Positions 26,055 to 38,760 of a stretch of 64,000 bases of DNA are shown here, one piece after another. Origin of the DNA: Coenobita brevimanus. Taxonomy: Eukaryota; Arthropoda; Malacostraca; Decapoda; Coenobitidae. The position numbers and the translations under genes were made by a program. Under the pieces are notes generated by a model. It made no database searches. It was not told the origin of the DNA and was given only the letters and a program-made list of their open reading frames with translations. The stretch's first letter is position 1; each line of letters starts with the position of its first letter. The stretch covers positions 36,527,822 through 36,591,821 of the forward strand of contig CM064732.1 of the NCBI GenBank assembly GCA_032717465.1, written 5' to 3'.

Positions 26055-26439
26055 AATATTCTTCATTCTATTTCATTCTTCATACTTACTTCAATGCAAC
26101 ACGTCCAGGCATCCCGAAATGAGCAATTTTTGGTTTTATCAATGTTTTTTGTTTTAATAATACAAGAAAAGTATGTTTTTCTCTTTTCTCAGCCTCCTTC
26201 TCTCTGTTTCTCTGTTATCCTCTGGCCATATCTCACCACATCTGCCAACTGGAACAAGAAACGAAAACAGTGCTACCCCACTCCACAACACAAGACTGTA
26301 TTAAACCAAAGAAGTAAAAATGAATAATGCAATATTTCGCCCAATATTTCTACTGTAACACTGCCGGTTCTTGACGAATACAGTCATAGCCCTAAACATT
26401 TTCTGTAATGGTTCAGGTTGCTATGGCACCTGTTTGTTC

Positions 26440-26645
26440 CTACTCCTCCTTCTCCTTCTCCTCCTCCTCCTCATCCTTCTTCTCCTCCTCCTCCTCCACC
26501 TCCTGGAAAAGAAGCGAGTCTTTCTCGTACTGGAAACACTTAAATGGGAAACAGGTCAGGATGATGATTGTAAAGCTGCTGCTGTTGCTGCTGCTGCTGC
26601 TGCGGATGATGATGATGATGATGATGATAATGATGATAATGATGA
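26440..26645. repeat. Trinucleotide cluster (CTC/CTT)n, (GCT)n, (GAT)n
   Basis: CTC/CTT-rich 26440-26503, GCT at 26574-26602, GAT at 26603-26643. Frames through it are Leu, Ala and Asp runs. Confidence 0.95.
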
Positions 26646-26977
26646 CGTAATGAAACTTTCTCTTAATTTTTTACTGAGTAAAGCGATAAGACACGCAAAT
26701 ATGATTATGGAGTGTTGTAGCAGGGACATTTAAATGTTAGACAACTTCTAGTACACACACAATTAATTTTCTGTTGTCGTAAAGGAAACAAAATAGATAT
26801 GTCAACCAAGCACACATGGGAGCATATGCAAGTGGAAGCAAGTTTCTGCATGTGAGCACAAATGAAACTCGTGTGGTAATTGTAACTGCAAATGTACAAA
26901 CACAAGCATAACGATGTTCATAACGACACTCAAATTTACACTTCAAATTACTGGTGATAGCAAACATACTACAATCG

Positions 26978-26994
26978 CTCTGTCTGTCTCTGCC

Positions 26995-27066
<72 letters not shown>
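26978..27066. repeat. (TGTC)n-(TC)n microsatellite
   Basis: TGTC units from about 26980 to 27020, followed by (TC)n to 27066. Confidence 0.97.
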
Positions 27067-27069
<3 letters not shown>

Positions 27070-27273
27070 AAATCTATCTGTCTGTGTTTGTCTGTCATAA
27101 TGAGTAATTACTTTTATGCTAGAACGACAAATAAAATTGCAAGTAGACAAATAAAATGCCGAGAGATATAATAATTACCAAGCACTGTTATACAAATGAG
27201 ACTGAATGAACTCACATTTAAACAAAACATTCATACACACTTATGCATACAAGCACACATACACAAGCATTTG

Positions 27274-27275
<2 letters not shown>

Positions 27276-27350
<75 letters not shown>

Positions 27351-27383
27351 GCACACATGCACACGTTCCAGCAATATTAATAT

Positions 27384-27429
<46 letters not shown>

Positions 27430-27519
27430 TAACATACATACATGCATAAACAAAAGCACCGTACATAAACATATATGCAGAGTTCGAAAACCATGAATTC
27501 TTCCTCCACTAAAATACTT

Positions 27520-27578
<59 letters not shown>

Positions 27579-27688
27579 TATATACCGTGCACATATATAC
27601 ACACAAAAAATACACAACTTGACGTACGTCGATTACAGACACAGAAACACATAACAGTTTAAACGCACATTCGTCCTTTTGCCTCTCT

Positions 27689-27732
<44 letters not shown>

Positions 27733-27752
27733 CGCACACACACACACACACT
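27276..27752. repeat. Four closely spaced (CA)n arrays
   Basis: Arrays at about 27278-27349, 27388-27428, 27522-27576 and 27692-27750, separated by CA-rich degenerate DNA. Confidence 0.97.
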
Positions 27753-27779
27753 CGTAACTCGCTGGTCAGTTTCAAAGGG

Positions 27780-28490
27780 GTGACTGAGTCCTCCCCCCCA
27801 CCCCCCTGCGCTGTGTACTATGTTGTTGGCTCTACTGTTGACTTCTGCCTTCCTCATCTCTCTTCGTCTCCCTTCACCCTTTACCCGTCTCTCAACTCTT
27901 TCTTCCTTCTCTCTCTCCTTTCTTTTCCTTTCCTTATTTCAGCTTTTATCTTACTTTCTTTACTGCTTCCTCTCTGTCTGTCTCCAATTCAGTGCCCTCT
28001 TTCTCCTTTTTTTCTCACTATATTTTGTACTTACCTCTTTCCCTCTTCCACATAATTTCCTTGTCTCTCATTTCAGTCCTTCCCTCCCTTTCCCTACTCC
28101 CTCCCATCGTCCTTTCCTGCACTGTGAATTTACTATCCCCTCCCCTCCTCTACCGTGATATCTCACCAGCCCTCCCTCCCCTTTGCCTCCCCTCCCTTAT
28201 TCTGCTGTGTACTCACCCCCTGTGCTCGTCTCTCACCAGCCCCCCACCCCTTGCTTTTCCCCTTGCCATCCCGTTCTCCCCTCTCGATCAGGCTTTACCT
28301 ACCTCTGCTTTTGTTCTACTTTATCAGCAACGCCTACTGTTGTTCTGTCGGCTTTTTATATTGTAGTTTTTTCTTTCTTTTGTAAGCCTCCTTCTTTTGC
28401 TTTCTTTTTCACATCTGCTTGCTTTCCTGCTTACCTTCCGCACTTCCTAGTCCTCTGTCTATTTTCCAAATTCAGTCCCCCTTTTTGTCA
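27780..28490. repeat. Polypyrimidine domain
   Basis: The plus strand is C/T-rich with tccct, cttt and ctcc runs. Four overlapping plus-strand frames are Ser/Leu/Pro/Phe-rich only. It has opposite polarity to the polypurine domains at 8100-11460. Confidence 0.85.
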
Positions 28491-28523
28491 GTATATATAT
28501 ATATACATACACAAGTACATAGA

Positions 28524-28608
28524 TAGATAAATAGATAGATGGACAGATATAGATATAGATATAGATAGATAGATAGATAGATGGATAGATAGATAGACAG
28601 ATAGATAT
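28524..28608. repeat. (GATA)n microsatellite
   Basis: GATA units with gacagata interruptions. Confidence 0.95.
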
Positions 28609-28739
28609 GCATGTTATGTGTCCATTAATTTGTGTATCCCGATATTCTCTATGTGTGTTTCTGTTCCTTTTTAGAAGAGTATGTCAGTTAGTTTCGATAT
28701 TTGTGGTTGTCTGTATTACGCAGGTGAAAATCATCTGCG

Positions 28740-28741
<2 letters not shown>

Positions 28742-28806
<65 letters not shown>
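28742..28806. repeat. (TG)n microsatellite
   Basis: About 32 TG units. The flanking DNA to 29200 holds no recognised gene. Confidence 0.98.
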
Positions 28807-28811
<5 letters not shown>

Positions 28812-29202
28812 TTGCTTAGGCCAAAAAAAGCTGTTTCCACATCTCCCTGTCTGTGCCAGTATGTGTTTGTTTTATCTACTTTGAGGTTGCTGTATTTCAT
28901 TCTTTGTTACTCCTTATTACACAGCGTCAAAATCAGATGCATGGTGTCTACCTGTCTGCCTGCCTGCCTGTCCCGCGTTGGACATTAATTTTTCAGCAGC
29001 GCCTCGCAGTGCAGGTGAATGTCCAGCCGATTCAAGGTTACTCACGGAACCTGCACCAGTAATACACAGCCCTTTCCATGACATTAACCTTGGTAGTCTG
29101 GCCTAACTAGTATGACTGGACGATTTTTCTTCTTAACTGAACGATATCTGAGAGGGATTGTAATGTCGCATTCAAATCTTTATCACTTCTCTTTCATTTA
29201 TT

Positions 29203-29475
29203 ATCGGTCACCTTTAGCATGGCGAGGCAATGTAATTTTTGTTGGTATGTGTTTGTGTGCGTCTGTGTCTGTCTGTGTGTGTGCATGTGTATGGATCTCT
29301 TCAAGACATATCTCGAAAAGCTGTGGATGAATTTGCACCAAAACTTCAGGAAATAGCTATGTGGATGAGCAGAAGCCTATTACTTTTGGTGAGGATTTAA
29401 TCAAAGATGACCGGATGCCAGCTGCCATATATTTTTATCGCCTACTTTTAGCAAGGCAAGGCGATATAGTTTTTG

Positions 29476-29547
<72 letters not shown>

Positions 29548-29935
29548 TTCCCTAAATATCTAGCAGTCGTGGGCGAATTTTCATCAAACCTTCTAGAAAT
29601 ATAAAATATGTGGATGTACAGTACAGAAGCCTGTTTCTTTAGGTGAGGCTTTGATCAGAGACAACTGAATGCTAGCCGTGATATAAATTTTAATATGGAT
29701 TGTTTTTTGCGAAACGTGACGACAGATTTCCATTAGTTTTTCGAATTTTCTTCAAATTTGGTTTGCAGGTAACTTACGTTATCAAATAACATATTTTGGC
29801 TGGCATTTAGCATTAGGCCCGCGAATGCTTTTATTTCATTTACAGTTATGTGGATTTTTTTTTTTTCCGTGGTGACTGAATTCCGTAGGGTTTTGCGAAT
29901 TTTCTTCACATCTGGTTCATAGTTTAACATGTAAG
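29203..29935 (+). repeat. Repeat family F, direct tandem copies with internal (TG)n
   Basis: Two units 234 bp apart (starts near 29203 and 29437). Each has tttagca-ggc-aggc, then a TG-rich tract (degenerate 29247-29290, pure 29479-29547), then text of the type atatctcgaaaagctgtgga, then acttttggtgaggatttaat. The second continues as gaattttcttcaaatttggt to about 29935. A minus-strand copy lies at 30763-31190. No coding capacity. Confidence 0.75.
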
Positions 29936-30106
29936 GTCAGCACACACAAAGAAAAAGTGTCACGCATGTAGGCTACGATGATATCCGGAATGTTCAATAT
30001 AGCTCATGAATTCTCAGGAAGATTTATCTATTATCATCTTACTATACCGGTACATATAAAAAAGCAATACGGACAAGATAATGTAACAGGCAAGTCATAT
30101 ATATAT

Positions 30107-30503
30107 CATCATCATCATCATCAGCCGTTTGAGTATCCACTGCAGGACCGGCCTATCCTGACGGAAGTCGGGACAATACAGCCAATGTATCTCTACCAAG
30201 TGGCTTAGGCTGTCTGGTAGAGATTATATGTAGGGTGAGAAATGCTTGTAAGTGTAACTGCAGTGTTGTAGTGGCTTTGGATGTGTGTGTAGTCTGTGAA
30301 CCAAGTGTAATCGGCCCGCACAAACCGACTGGGTGCAAGCATACTTTATAGTAAGCGACACTGGTTCAACCACAGCACCCCTTGTGTTCGCCAATGCAGT
30401 ACGTGGCCGGGTGAACACTCCCAAAGTTTATTACTCTGGCGGGGCACGAACCCTGGTTTACCAGTGTACGAAACGCACACTCTACCACTGTACCACAGAG
30501 GCT
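30107..30503 (-). mobile_element. tRNA-derived SINE with 16-bp target-site duplication
   Basis: Minus-strand head with A box tggtacagtgg (plus 30485-30495) and B box ggttcgtgccc (plus 30442-30452). A 5' tRNA-like region of about 70 bp is followed by an unrelated body and a (GAT)5 tail at 30107-30121. Direct repeats caagtcatatatatat flank it at 30091-30106 and 30504-30519. This is a complete insertion of about 397 bp. The 3' tail of GAT units is of the RTE-mobilised type, not poly-A. Confidence 0.88.
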
Positions 30504-30507
30504 CAAG

Positions 30508-30510
<3 letters not shown>

Positions 30511-30568
<58 letters not shown>
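30511..30568. repeat. (TA)n grown from one target-site copy
   Basis: About 29 TA units starting inside the right copy of the SINE target duplication. The left copy has only about five. Confidence 0.9.
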
Positions 30569-30571
<3 letters not shown>

Positions 30572-30762
30572 TCCTTAAGAATGCAAGATATTTAGTGCGG
30601 AGAATAATCGTCATTCAGTTTCCAATTGCCCTCAACCGGTGTCACAAATTGCTGCGCGTCAAGTGGGGACCAATACTTTTTTGTCTGACTGTACCTTATC
30701 CAACAACATAGTTGGTCGGGCGATTAGCATTCAGCCTCCGCATACATTTGTTTCATTAATTT

Positions 30763-31057
30763 ATTAATGAAACAAAAACATTCAGAGGCCGAATGCTAAT
30801 CTCCCGCCAAAACATGTTGTTCACTAAGGTTCAAGCTACATTCACATTAAATTTAAAGAAAACTCGCAAAATTCAACGGAATTCGGTCACCGTGGTTCAC
30901 AAAAACTCAATCCATATTAAAAAATATATGGCGGCTGGCACTCACTAATCTTTGATCAAATCCTCACCAAAAGTGATGGGATTCTGCACATCAACATAGT
31001 TATTATTTCCTGAAGGTTTGGTGAAAATTCGTCCACAACTCTTCGAGATATTTTGGC

Positions 31058-31110
<53 letters not shown>

Positions 31111-31112
31111 AC

Positions 31113-31190
<78 letters not shown>
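30763..31190 (-). repeat. Repeat family F, inverted copy with (CA)n and (TA)n
   Basis: The reverse complement matches 29300-29935: atatctcgaagagttgtgga, acttttggtgaggatttgat, then the gaattccgttgaattttgcg block. Its (CA)n (31061-31115) sits where the plus copies have (TG)n. A (TA)n tract (31117-31187) follows. At its inner end it is joined to a palindrome (arms 30693-30760 and 30763-30831). Confidence 0.75.
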
Positions 31191-31584
31191 TGCCTCACAA
31201 TGCAAAAGGTGGAGGATAATCAATATTTGACAAAAATCATATATAAGAGGGGTAAATCTTAATTATCCTCATAACAATTTTGTCGAGACTATATTGATTT
31301 TTTTTACAACGAGAAATCCCAATATTTGTAGGGTTATTAGGCTAACTGTCTCGATGAACCCTTCCACTACCATGAGCTTTGAGGTTTCGGTCCACTTTAT
31401 TCCAGACGATTTTTTTTTTTTTTTTCTGAAAGTTTACGAATATTTGCTCACTCATAATCTTACTAGTGAAGGGGTTAATAAGAGCTTTGGTCAATCCTGT
31501 CCCATTTGGTTACTTTAATCAGGTGCGACGTCAGACGGTTTGTTTAGCTGAGATAAATCCTAGGAGAGGGAAGGGTAAAACAAT

Positions 31585-34386
31585 CGTAATTAACCACCAG
31601 TACTTAGAGCGATTGTATGTGCGTATGCGCCGACAGAGGACCGAGTGGCAAGAGTGAAAGATGAGTTTTGGGCGAGTGTAAAAGCATGTATGGATAAGTC
31701 TGAAAGGAGCGAGACAGTGTTTTTGACTGGAGACCTGAATGGCAAAGTTGAGAATGTACAAGTGGATGGAGTGGTTGGTCAGTGGGGTGTGCCAGCTGAA
31801 GTAGATGGGAATGGTAGTGCTTTGGTGGACATCTGTGCTAGTAAGGGGTTGGCAATAGCCAACACCTTCTTCCGGCATAAGATGATCCACAGGTATACAT
31901 GGAGAATCATGAGAAGGATGGACGATGAACTTGTTGAACGAAAGGCAATGATTGATTACGGGTGTGTGGATGAGCGAATGAGAAGACAAGTGTTGGATGC
32001 AAGAGTGTGGAGAGGGTGGCGGAATGGAATCTCGGACCATCACTGCAAAGAAAATGGGTGAAGAGACGAAGGGGAAACAGGAGGAAACAGCTCCTGTGAA
32101 AAGAGTAGAGAAGTTGCAAGAGAGTAAGAAAATGGCAGAGTATAAGAGCAAAGTGGAAGAAAGATTGTGAAGGTATGAGTCAGAGCACATGGAAGGGGTG
32201 GAGGAAGTATGCAAGATATTCACGGAAGAGATAGGTGCAGCGTATGAGATGGTTTGTGAGTGAGGAGGAGATGCAGGGGTGTGCAAGGGACAGCATGGTG
32301 GAATGATGAGGTGAAACGAGCTGTGGAACAAAAGACGAAAGCATACAGTGACTGGCTAGCGAGTATAGGTAGGGGAGAAGATGAGAGAGAGAAGAGAGAG
32401 GTATATGTGAGCAGGAGAAGGGAGGTGAGGAGATTGGTGAAGGAGAGTAAGAAGAGAGTGGATGAAGAGTTTGGGAGGAATCTGAGAGTGAGATGGAGGG
32501 AGAGTAAGAAATTGTTCTGGAAGGAGATAGGGAAAGTATGACAGTGTGAAAGGGGAAATAGTAGGGGAGTGAAGATAGGAATAATAGATTGTTGGTGGAG
32601 AAGAGAGAGAAAATGAGGAAATGGAAGGAGCACTTTGAGGATTTGTTGAATGTAGAGAGTGAGAGCAGTGCGAGTATAAGTGGTTGGGGAATGGCTGAGC
32701 GAAGAAGTGATGAGAGGGGGGGAGGAAGAGATCAGTAGGGCAGAAGTAGTTGAAACAATGATGAAGATCAAGATGGGAAAGGCCCCGGGAATTGATGGAG
32801 AGTGTGGTGAAATGCTGAAGTATGGGGGTGAGATTGTTGTGGAGTGGATATGGAAGTTGTGTGGATTGGCTTGGTATGAGGGAAGAGTTCCAGAGGACTG
32901 GATATCAGGTATAACTGTTCCTTTATACAAAGGAAGAGGGAAGAGAGGTGTGTGGTAACCATAGGGGTATTTGCCTTCTTAGTGTGATTGGAAAAATATA
33001 TGGTAGAATACTTATTGATAAGGTTAGGCATATAACAGAGGAGCTAGTTGGTGAAGAACAAGGGGGATTTAGGAAGGGAAAAGGCTGTGTAGATCAGATA
33101 TTTGTCCTAAGATGTTTAGTGGAGAAGTATAGAAAGGAAAGAAAATGTATGCTGCTTTCATGGACTTGGAGAAAGCTTATGACAGAGTAAATAGGCAAGG
33201 TATGTGGAAGGTTTTAAGAATATATGGAGTGGATGGAAAACTGTTGAGCGTCGTGAAGAGAATGTACGAGGGAGTTAGGGCTATGGTGGAGGTGGATGGT
33301 GAGCTGAGTGAGTTCTTTGATCTAAATGTGGGACTGAAACAGGGATGTATGATGTCTCCATGGCTGTTTACTATATTCGTGGATTGGGTTGTAAAGGAGG
33401 TGTAAGGTAGGGCAGTGGATGTGGGGGTGGCTTTAATGAATGAGGGTGAGGTGTGGAAGATTCCGGTGTTGCTGTTTGCCGATGATACAGTATTGTTCCG
33501 TGAAGATGAATGGGAGTTGCAAGGTTTGGTGAATGAATTTAGGACAAAGTGTAAGAAGGGGAATCTGAAAATCAATGTAAACAAGAGCAAAGTTATGGTG
33601 TTTGAATGAAGTCACAGACTGCACAGTGGGGTTGGATGGTGAGGGTATGGAGAATGTGAGTGCATTCACGTTCTTGGGTAGTGTGATGCGTAAGGATGGA
33701 AGTTTTGGGGATGAAGTACTTGAAAGGGTACAGCCAGTGGGTAGTGTGATGAGTAAGGATGGAAGTTTTGGGGATGAAGTACTTGAAAGGGTACAGCCAT
33801 TGGGTAGTGTGATGAGTAAGCATGGAAGTTTTGGGGATGAAGTACTTGAAAGGGTACAGCAGGGAAGGAAGGTTGTTGGTTCACTGAAAGCGGTGATGAG
33901 AAATAGGGAGGTGAGTATGGAAGTCAAGAGGTCACTGCATGATAGTATAGTGATCCCTACACTAACGTATGGAAGCGAGGCGCGGACTTTGCTAGAGGGG
34001 AACAAGTCAAGGGCGAGAGCAGTGGAAATGAGTTACCTGAGAGAAGTATGTGGAGTGACAGGTTGACGAATGAAGTGAAAGAACGTTGTGGGGTGGATGT
34101 GGATGTGATTGAGAGAATTAGGAGAAATACACTGAGGTGGTTTGGACATGTGGAGAGAATTGAGAATGAACGACTAAGAGGGTGCATGTAGGTGAAATGG
34201 AGGGAGGGAGAGGGAGGGGGAAACCGAGGATGAGGTGGAGGGATGGAGTTGAGAGGTATATGAGGGATGAGGGGGTGGGTTGGGGGGAGGGCAGTCAAAT
34301 GGTGGATGACAGAGCGACTTGGAGGCGTTTTGTCTGCGGCCACCCTTTGCGGAATTAGGGCGTCGGGCTATAGAAAGATAGATAGA
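31585..34386 (+). mobile_element. Near full-length decayed LINE (endonuclease + RT)
   Basis: In order across several frames: the endonuclease with AYAPTEDRVARVKDEFW, FLTGDLNGKVENVQV, NTFFRHKMIHRYTWR and GISDHH (31600-32045). A basic linker follows (AWWNDEVKRAVEQKTKAY, 32260-32541). The RT fingers have KMGKAPGIDGECGEML and PEDWISGITVPLYKGRG. Then come GGFRKGKGCVDQIFVLR, motif A YAAFMDLEKAYDRVNR, motif B LKQGCMMSPWLF and motif C LLFADDTVLF (33480). The C-terminal block is split, with LTYGSEARTL, YLREVCGVTG and LRWFGHVERIENERL. The tail ends in gatagata near 34372-34386. About seven frameshifts or stops are visible. The catalytic Asp residues are kept, so decay is moderate. Confidence 0.92.
33676..33864 (+). 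repeat. 63-bp tandem triplication inside the LINE RT C-terminal region
   Basis: Three near-identical 63-bp units start at 33676, 33739 and 33802 (gggtagtgtgatg...). In protein they give GSVM-KDGSFGDEVLERVQ three times without a frameshift. Normally one such segment precedes the GRK...SLKA block. Confidence 0.95.
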
Positions 34387-34904
34387 CTTGGGAATTTGTT
34401 CACACTAAAGACGATTTTTAGCTGAGAGTAATTTCAGCAGCCAGAGGATTAATTACTTTCTCCTTTAACCTTAACAATATTATATATTTTATTATTTGTA
34501 TCTGCGGACGGCTTTATTCTGCGTAGTTGAGATATCAGACAGAGAAGGTTTGATATCATTTTGATAAACCACTTTAAAACAAAAGATTTTCCCTTAACCC
34601 AATATTAACGCCTGCAGGTAGTAAATTAAGCTAAAAGGTCATCATATTGAAGACGTTAATCCTTTCAACATTGCATGTGCAGTTAAGATCATATAGACAT
34701 AGATATAGGTGGATAAACAGATATAGATAGATGGGTGGATTGATATATAGATAGATAGACCGATAGATAATTCTAAATACTAGGAGGTTAGGACTGCTGC
34801 AACAAAGCTCTCCATTCCAGCGACACCTTATATCAGTTTAATCATGGTGTTACCAAGTAATTTTATGCAGGATAAGAGCAGAGATTGCAAACCTCTGCGA
34901 AGGA
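34387..34904. other. No gene; short GATA tract
   Basis: Degenerate GATA run at 34690-34770. Otherwise AT-rich text with satellite-like phrases. Confidence 0.45.
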
Positions 34905-35160
34905 GATTTTATCTTATAATTTTTGTGCAAGCACTGAAGGCATTATTCATCGAGTTAGAAACAAAAATGTTGAAATTGCCACTATCCTGCAATGGTAGAT
35001 GATCCTTTAAAATAATTCCTGGATTCGATGATGATCCGGACCACCACCAAAATGTATGGTTCCTTGAGCCATACCCTACTGCTCCAGAAATTTTCATCCA
35101 AATCCGTTCATAACTTTTAAGTAATCCTGCTAACAGACAAACAGACAAATAGATAAAGAA
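34905..35160 (-). repeat. Dispersed repeat related to family F
   Basis: On the minus strand a TGTCTGT run is followed by agcaggattacttaaaagtt, atgaacggatttggatgaaa and later attttggtggtggtccgga. This is the same architecture as family F. I recall very similar text as a common dispersed repeat in many invertebrates, but I cannot verify the name. Confidence 0.6.
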
Positions 35161-36855
35161 GCCAAAGCCGTATGGTACTTAAGTACAGAATTTAATCCCT
35201 TCAAGCAGAAGGCATATTTTTTTATTTTATTCTTGCTAATTTCAGACCAATTCGTTCAGTTTAGGAAGGACCTGTGATGATGTAAGGGTAATGAGAGCAT
35301 ACCTAAGCTCTTCGGTTTGGAAATTCGCTGCTGTAATCACGCTGGTGTAAATTTTATATCAACCTGATTCGAGACGATTTATATTTATATGAGGAAAATC
35401 CTAAGCATCAGTGACTTAAACCTTCTCATGCGATAACGTAGTTTCCTTCCATTTTGTTTTTCTTGTTACATCCAGACAACATGGAGCAACATGAAAAAGA
35501 TCTATTGCTGGAAAGGTCTGTCAGCCAAGTATAATTATCTGGAAACTGTAAGATTAGAAGGAAAATTACGCCATCGGATGGAAAGTGTTAAATAAATCGG
35601 ACAGTACTTTTGCAAACACACAACACCTGGTGTTCGAAATAAATTTTAAAAAGCGTCATCAGATTGAAAGAGTTTAATTGTCTCGCTTAACTCTTTTACT
35701 TGACAGTAATTCAACCGAAACCTAGACAAGAGGACTTCGTTTTGTCGGGGAAACCTTAGCATTCCGATGGTTTAAAAGCTATCTTAATTATCCCTTTCAC
35801 AGATATGGACGCACTTTGATATCTGATTCTTGTTAACATCACACGATTCTGCTAAACCGAGAGAAATTTAAGCAGTATGATTGCAAACTGTCTAGATAAA
35901 TGGCGTTAGCGTACTGAAGGAGATACCTGGGGTAAATCCAGAAGCTTTGACTCACCATATTAAGTGCCAATGATCTCTTTCATATAATTTATATCTCCTC
36001 GGTATTGACAGAATGTGCGTCAGTAATATACTGAAGAATACTGAGATGTAAGTAAAAGGCAAAATAAATAGTTATGAATTCATCTCCTTTGACTCGCTCT
36101 CAGCTGAAGGAAATCATCTGGCACTGGCAGAAACAGTATACTCTTGCTCGAGGTTTTCCGAACAGGAGAAAGTTAATGGTCTTGTGACTCACTCTGAGGA
36201 TAAATAAAATCGTCTGGCAGTAACTGGAACAGAATACAAGAATTCCTTTGCCATGAACGAATATATATAGTTCATATCAAAAACATACTTGATTATATGA
36301 ACCTCTTCAGGCAAAGAACATAATTAATATTATTTTATTGCTAAACTAGATGGTTTTCTTAAACGCAGAAAAGACCCCTCGTTCCAATGGGCAAAATGAA
36401 AACTGTACTGTGTATAACACCATAATTTGTAACGCTATCCTAAAACTGCACAGTATCGTCTGTAAAGATGTAAAATATCAAAAATACATCATATGACTGA
36501 AGGAGCTGATGTGTAAATATAATTATATTCGTTAATAATCCAATATCAGTCCAGGCAATCAGACTATTTAATATCATGGAGTCAGCAGCTGTATGACGAG
36601 TGGCACAATTCAATATCATATCCTGGTACCCTGATCAGAAACGCTTAATAATCCCTTTACACACCTGGAGATTCCAAATAATGAGAGGATATACCAGTTG
36701 GCTTGCAACTGTTTCTGAAGAGTGCGGCAAATTATCGTTGGCATTGATACCATACCCAAGCACTGGATCGTATGCTCCATGTCATATTGGCAGCATCAGG
36801 CACAGCGGTTAGCAACTCCAATTATCGCCTGATGAATCGGGTGGGGTAGGGTTAA

Positions 36856-36859
<4 letters not shown>
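35161..36859. other. No gene; satellite-like phrases
   Basis: The clearest pair is at 36094-36125 and 36184-36220 (ctctcagctgaaggaaatca and a variant), about 98 bp apart. No frame longer than 70 codons and no conserved motif. Confidence 0.45.

Positions 36860-36921
<62 letters not shown>
36860..36921. repeat. (CA)n microsatellite
   Basis: About 31 CA units, uninterrupted. Confidence 0.98.

Positions 36922-38757
<1,836 letters not shown>

Positions 38758-38760
<3 letters not shown>

Noticed and set aside
26371..26733. 120-codon frame with Leu, Ala and Asp runs
   Set aside because: Produced by CTC, GCT and GAT trinucleotide arrays.
30436..30503. Genuine tRNA gene on the minus strand
   Set aside because: The polymerase III boxes are good, but the acceptor and anticodon stems do not pair properly, and the unit continues into a 330-bp body with GAT tail and target duplication. 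It is a SINE head.
31531..32930. Long minus-strand frames (266 and 236 codons)
   Set aside because: Antisense to the purine-rich LINE coding strand. Ser/His/Pro-rich without motif.
33433..34005. 190-codon minus-strand frame with repeated LPSLLITLP segments
   Set aside because: Antisense shadow of the 63-bp triplication in the plus-strand LINE.
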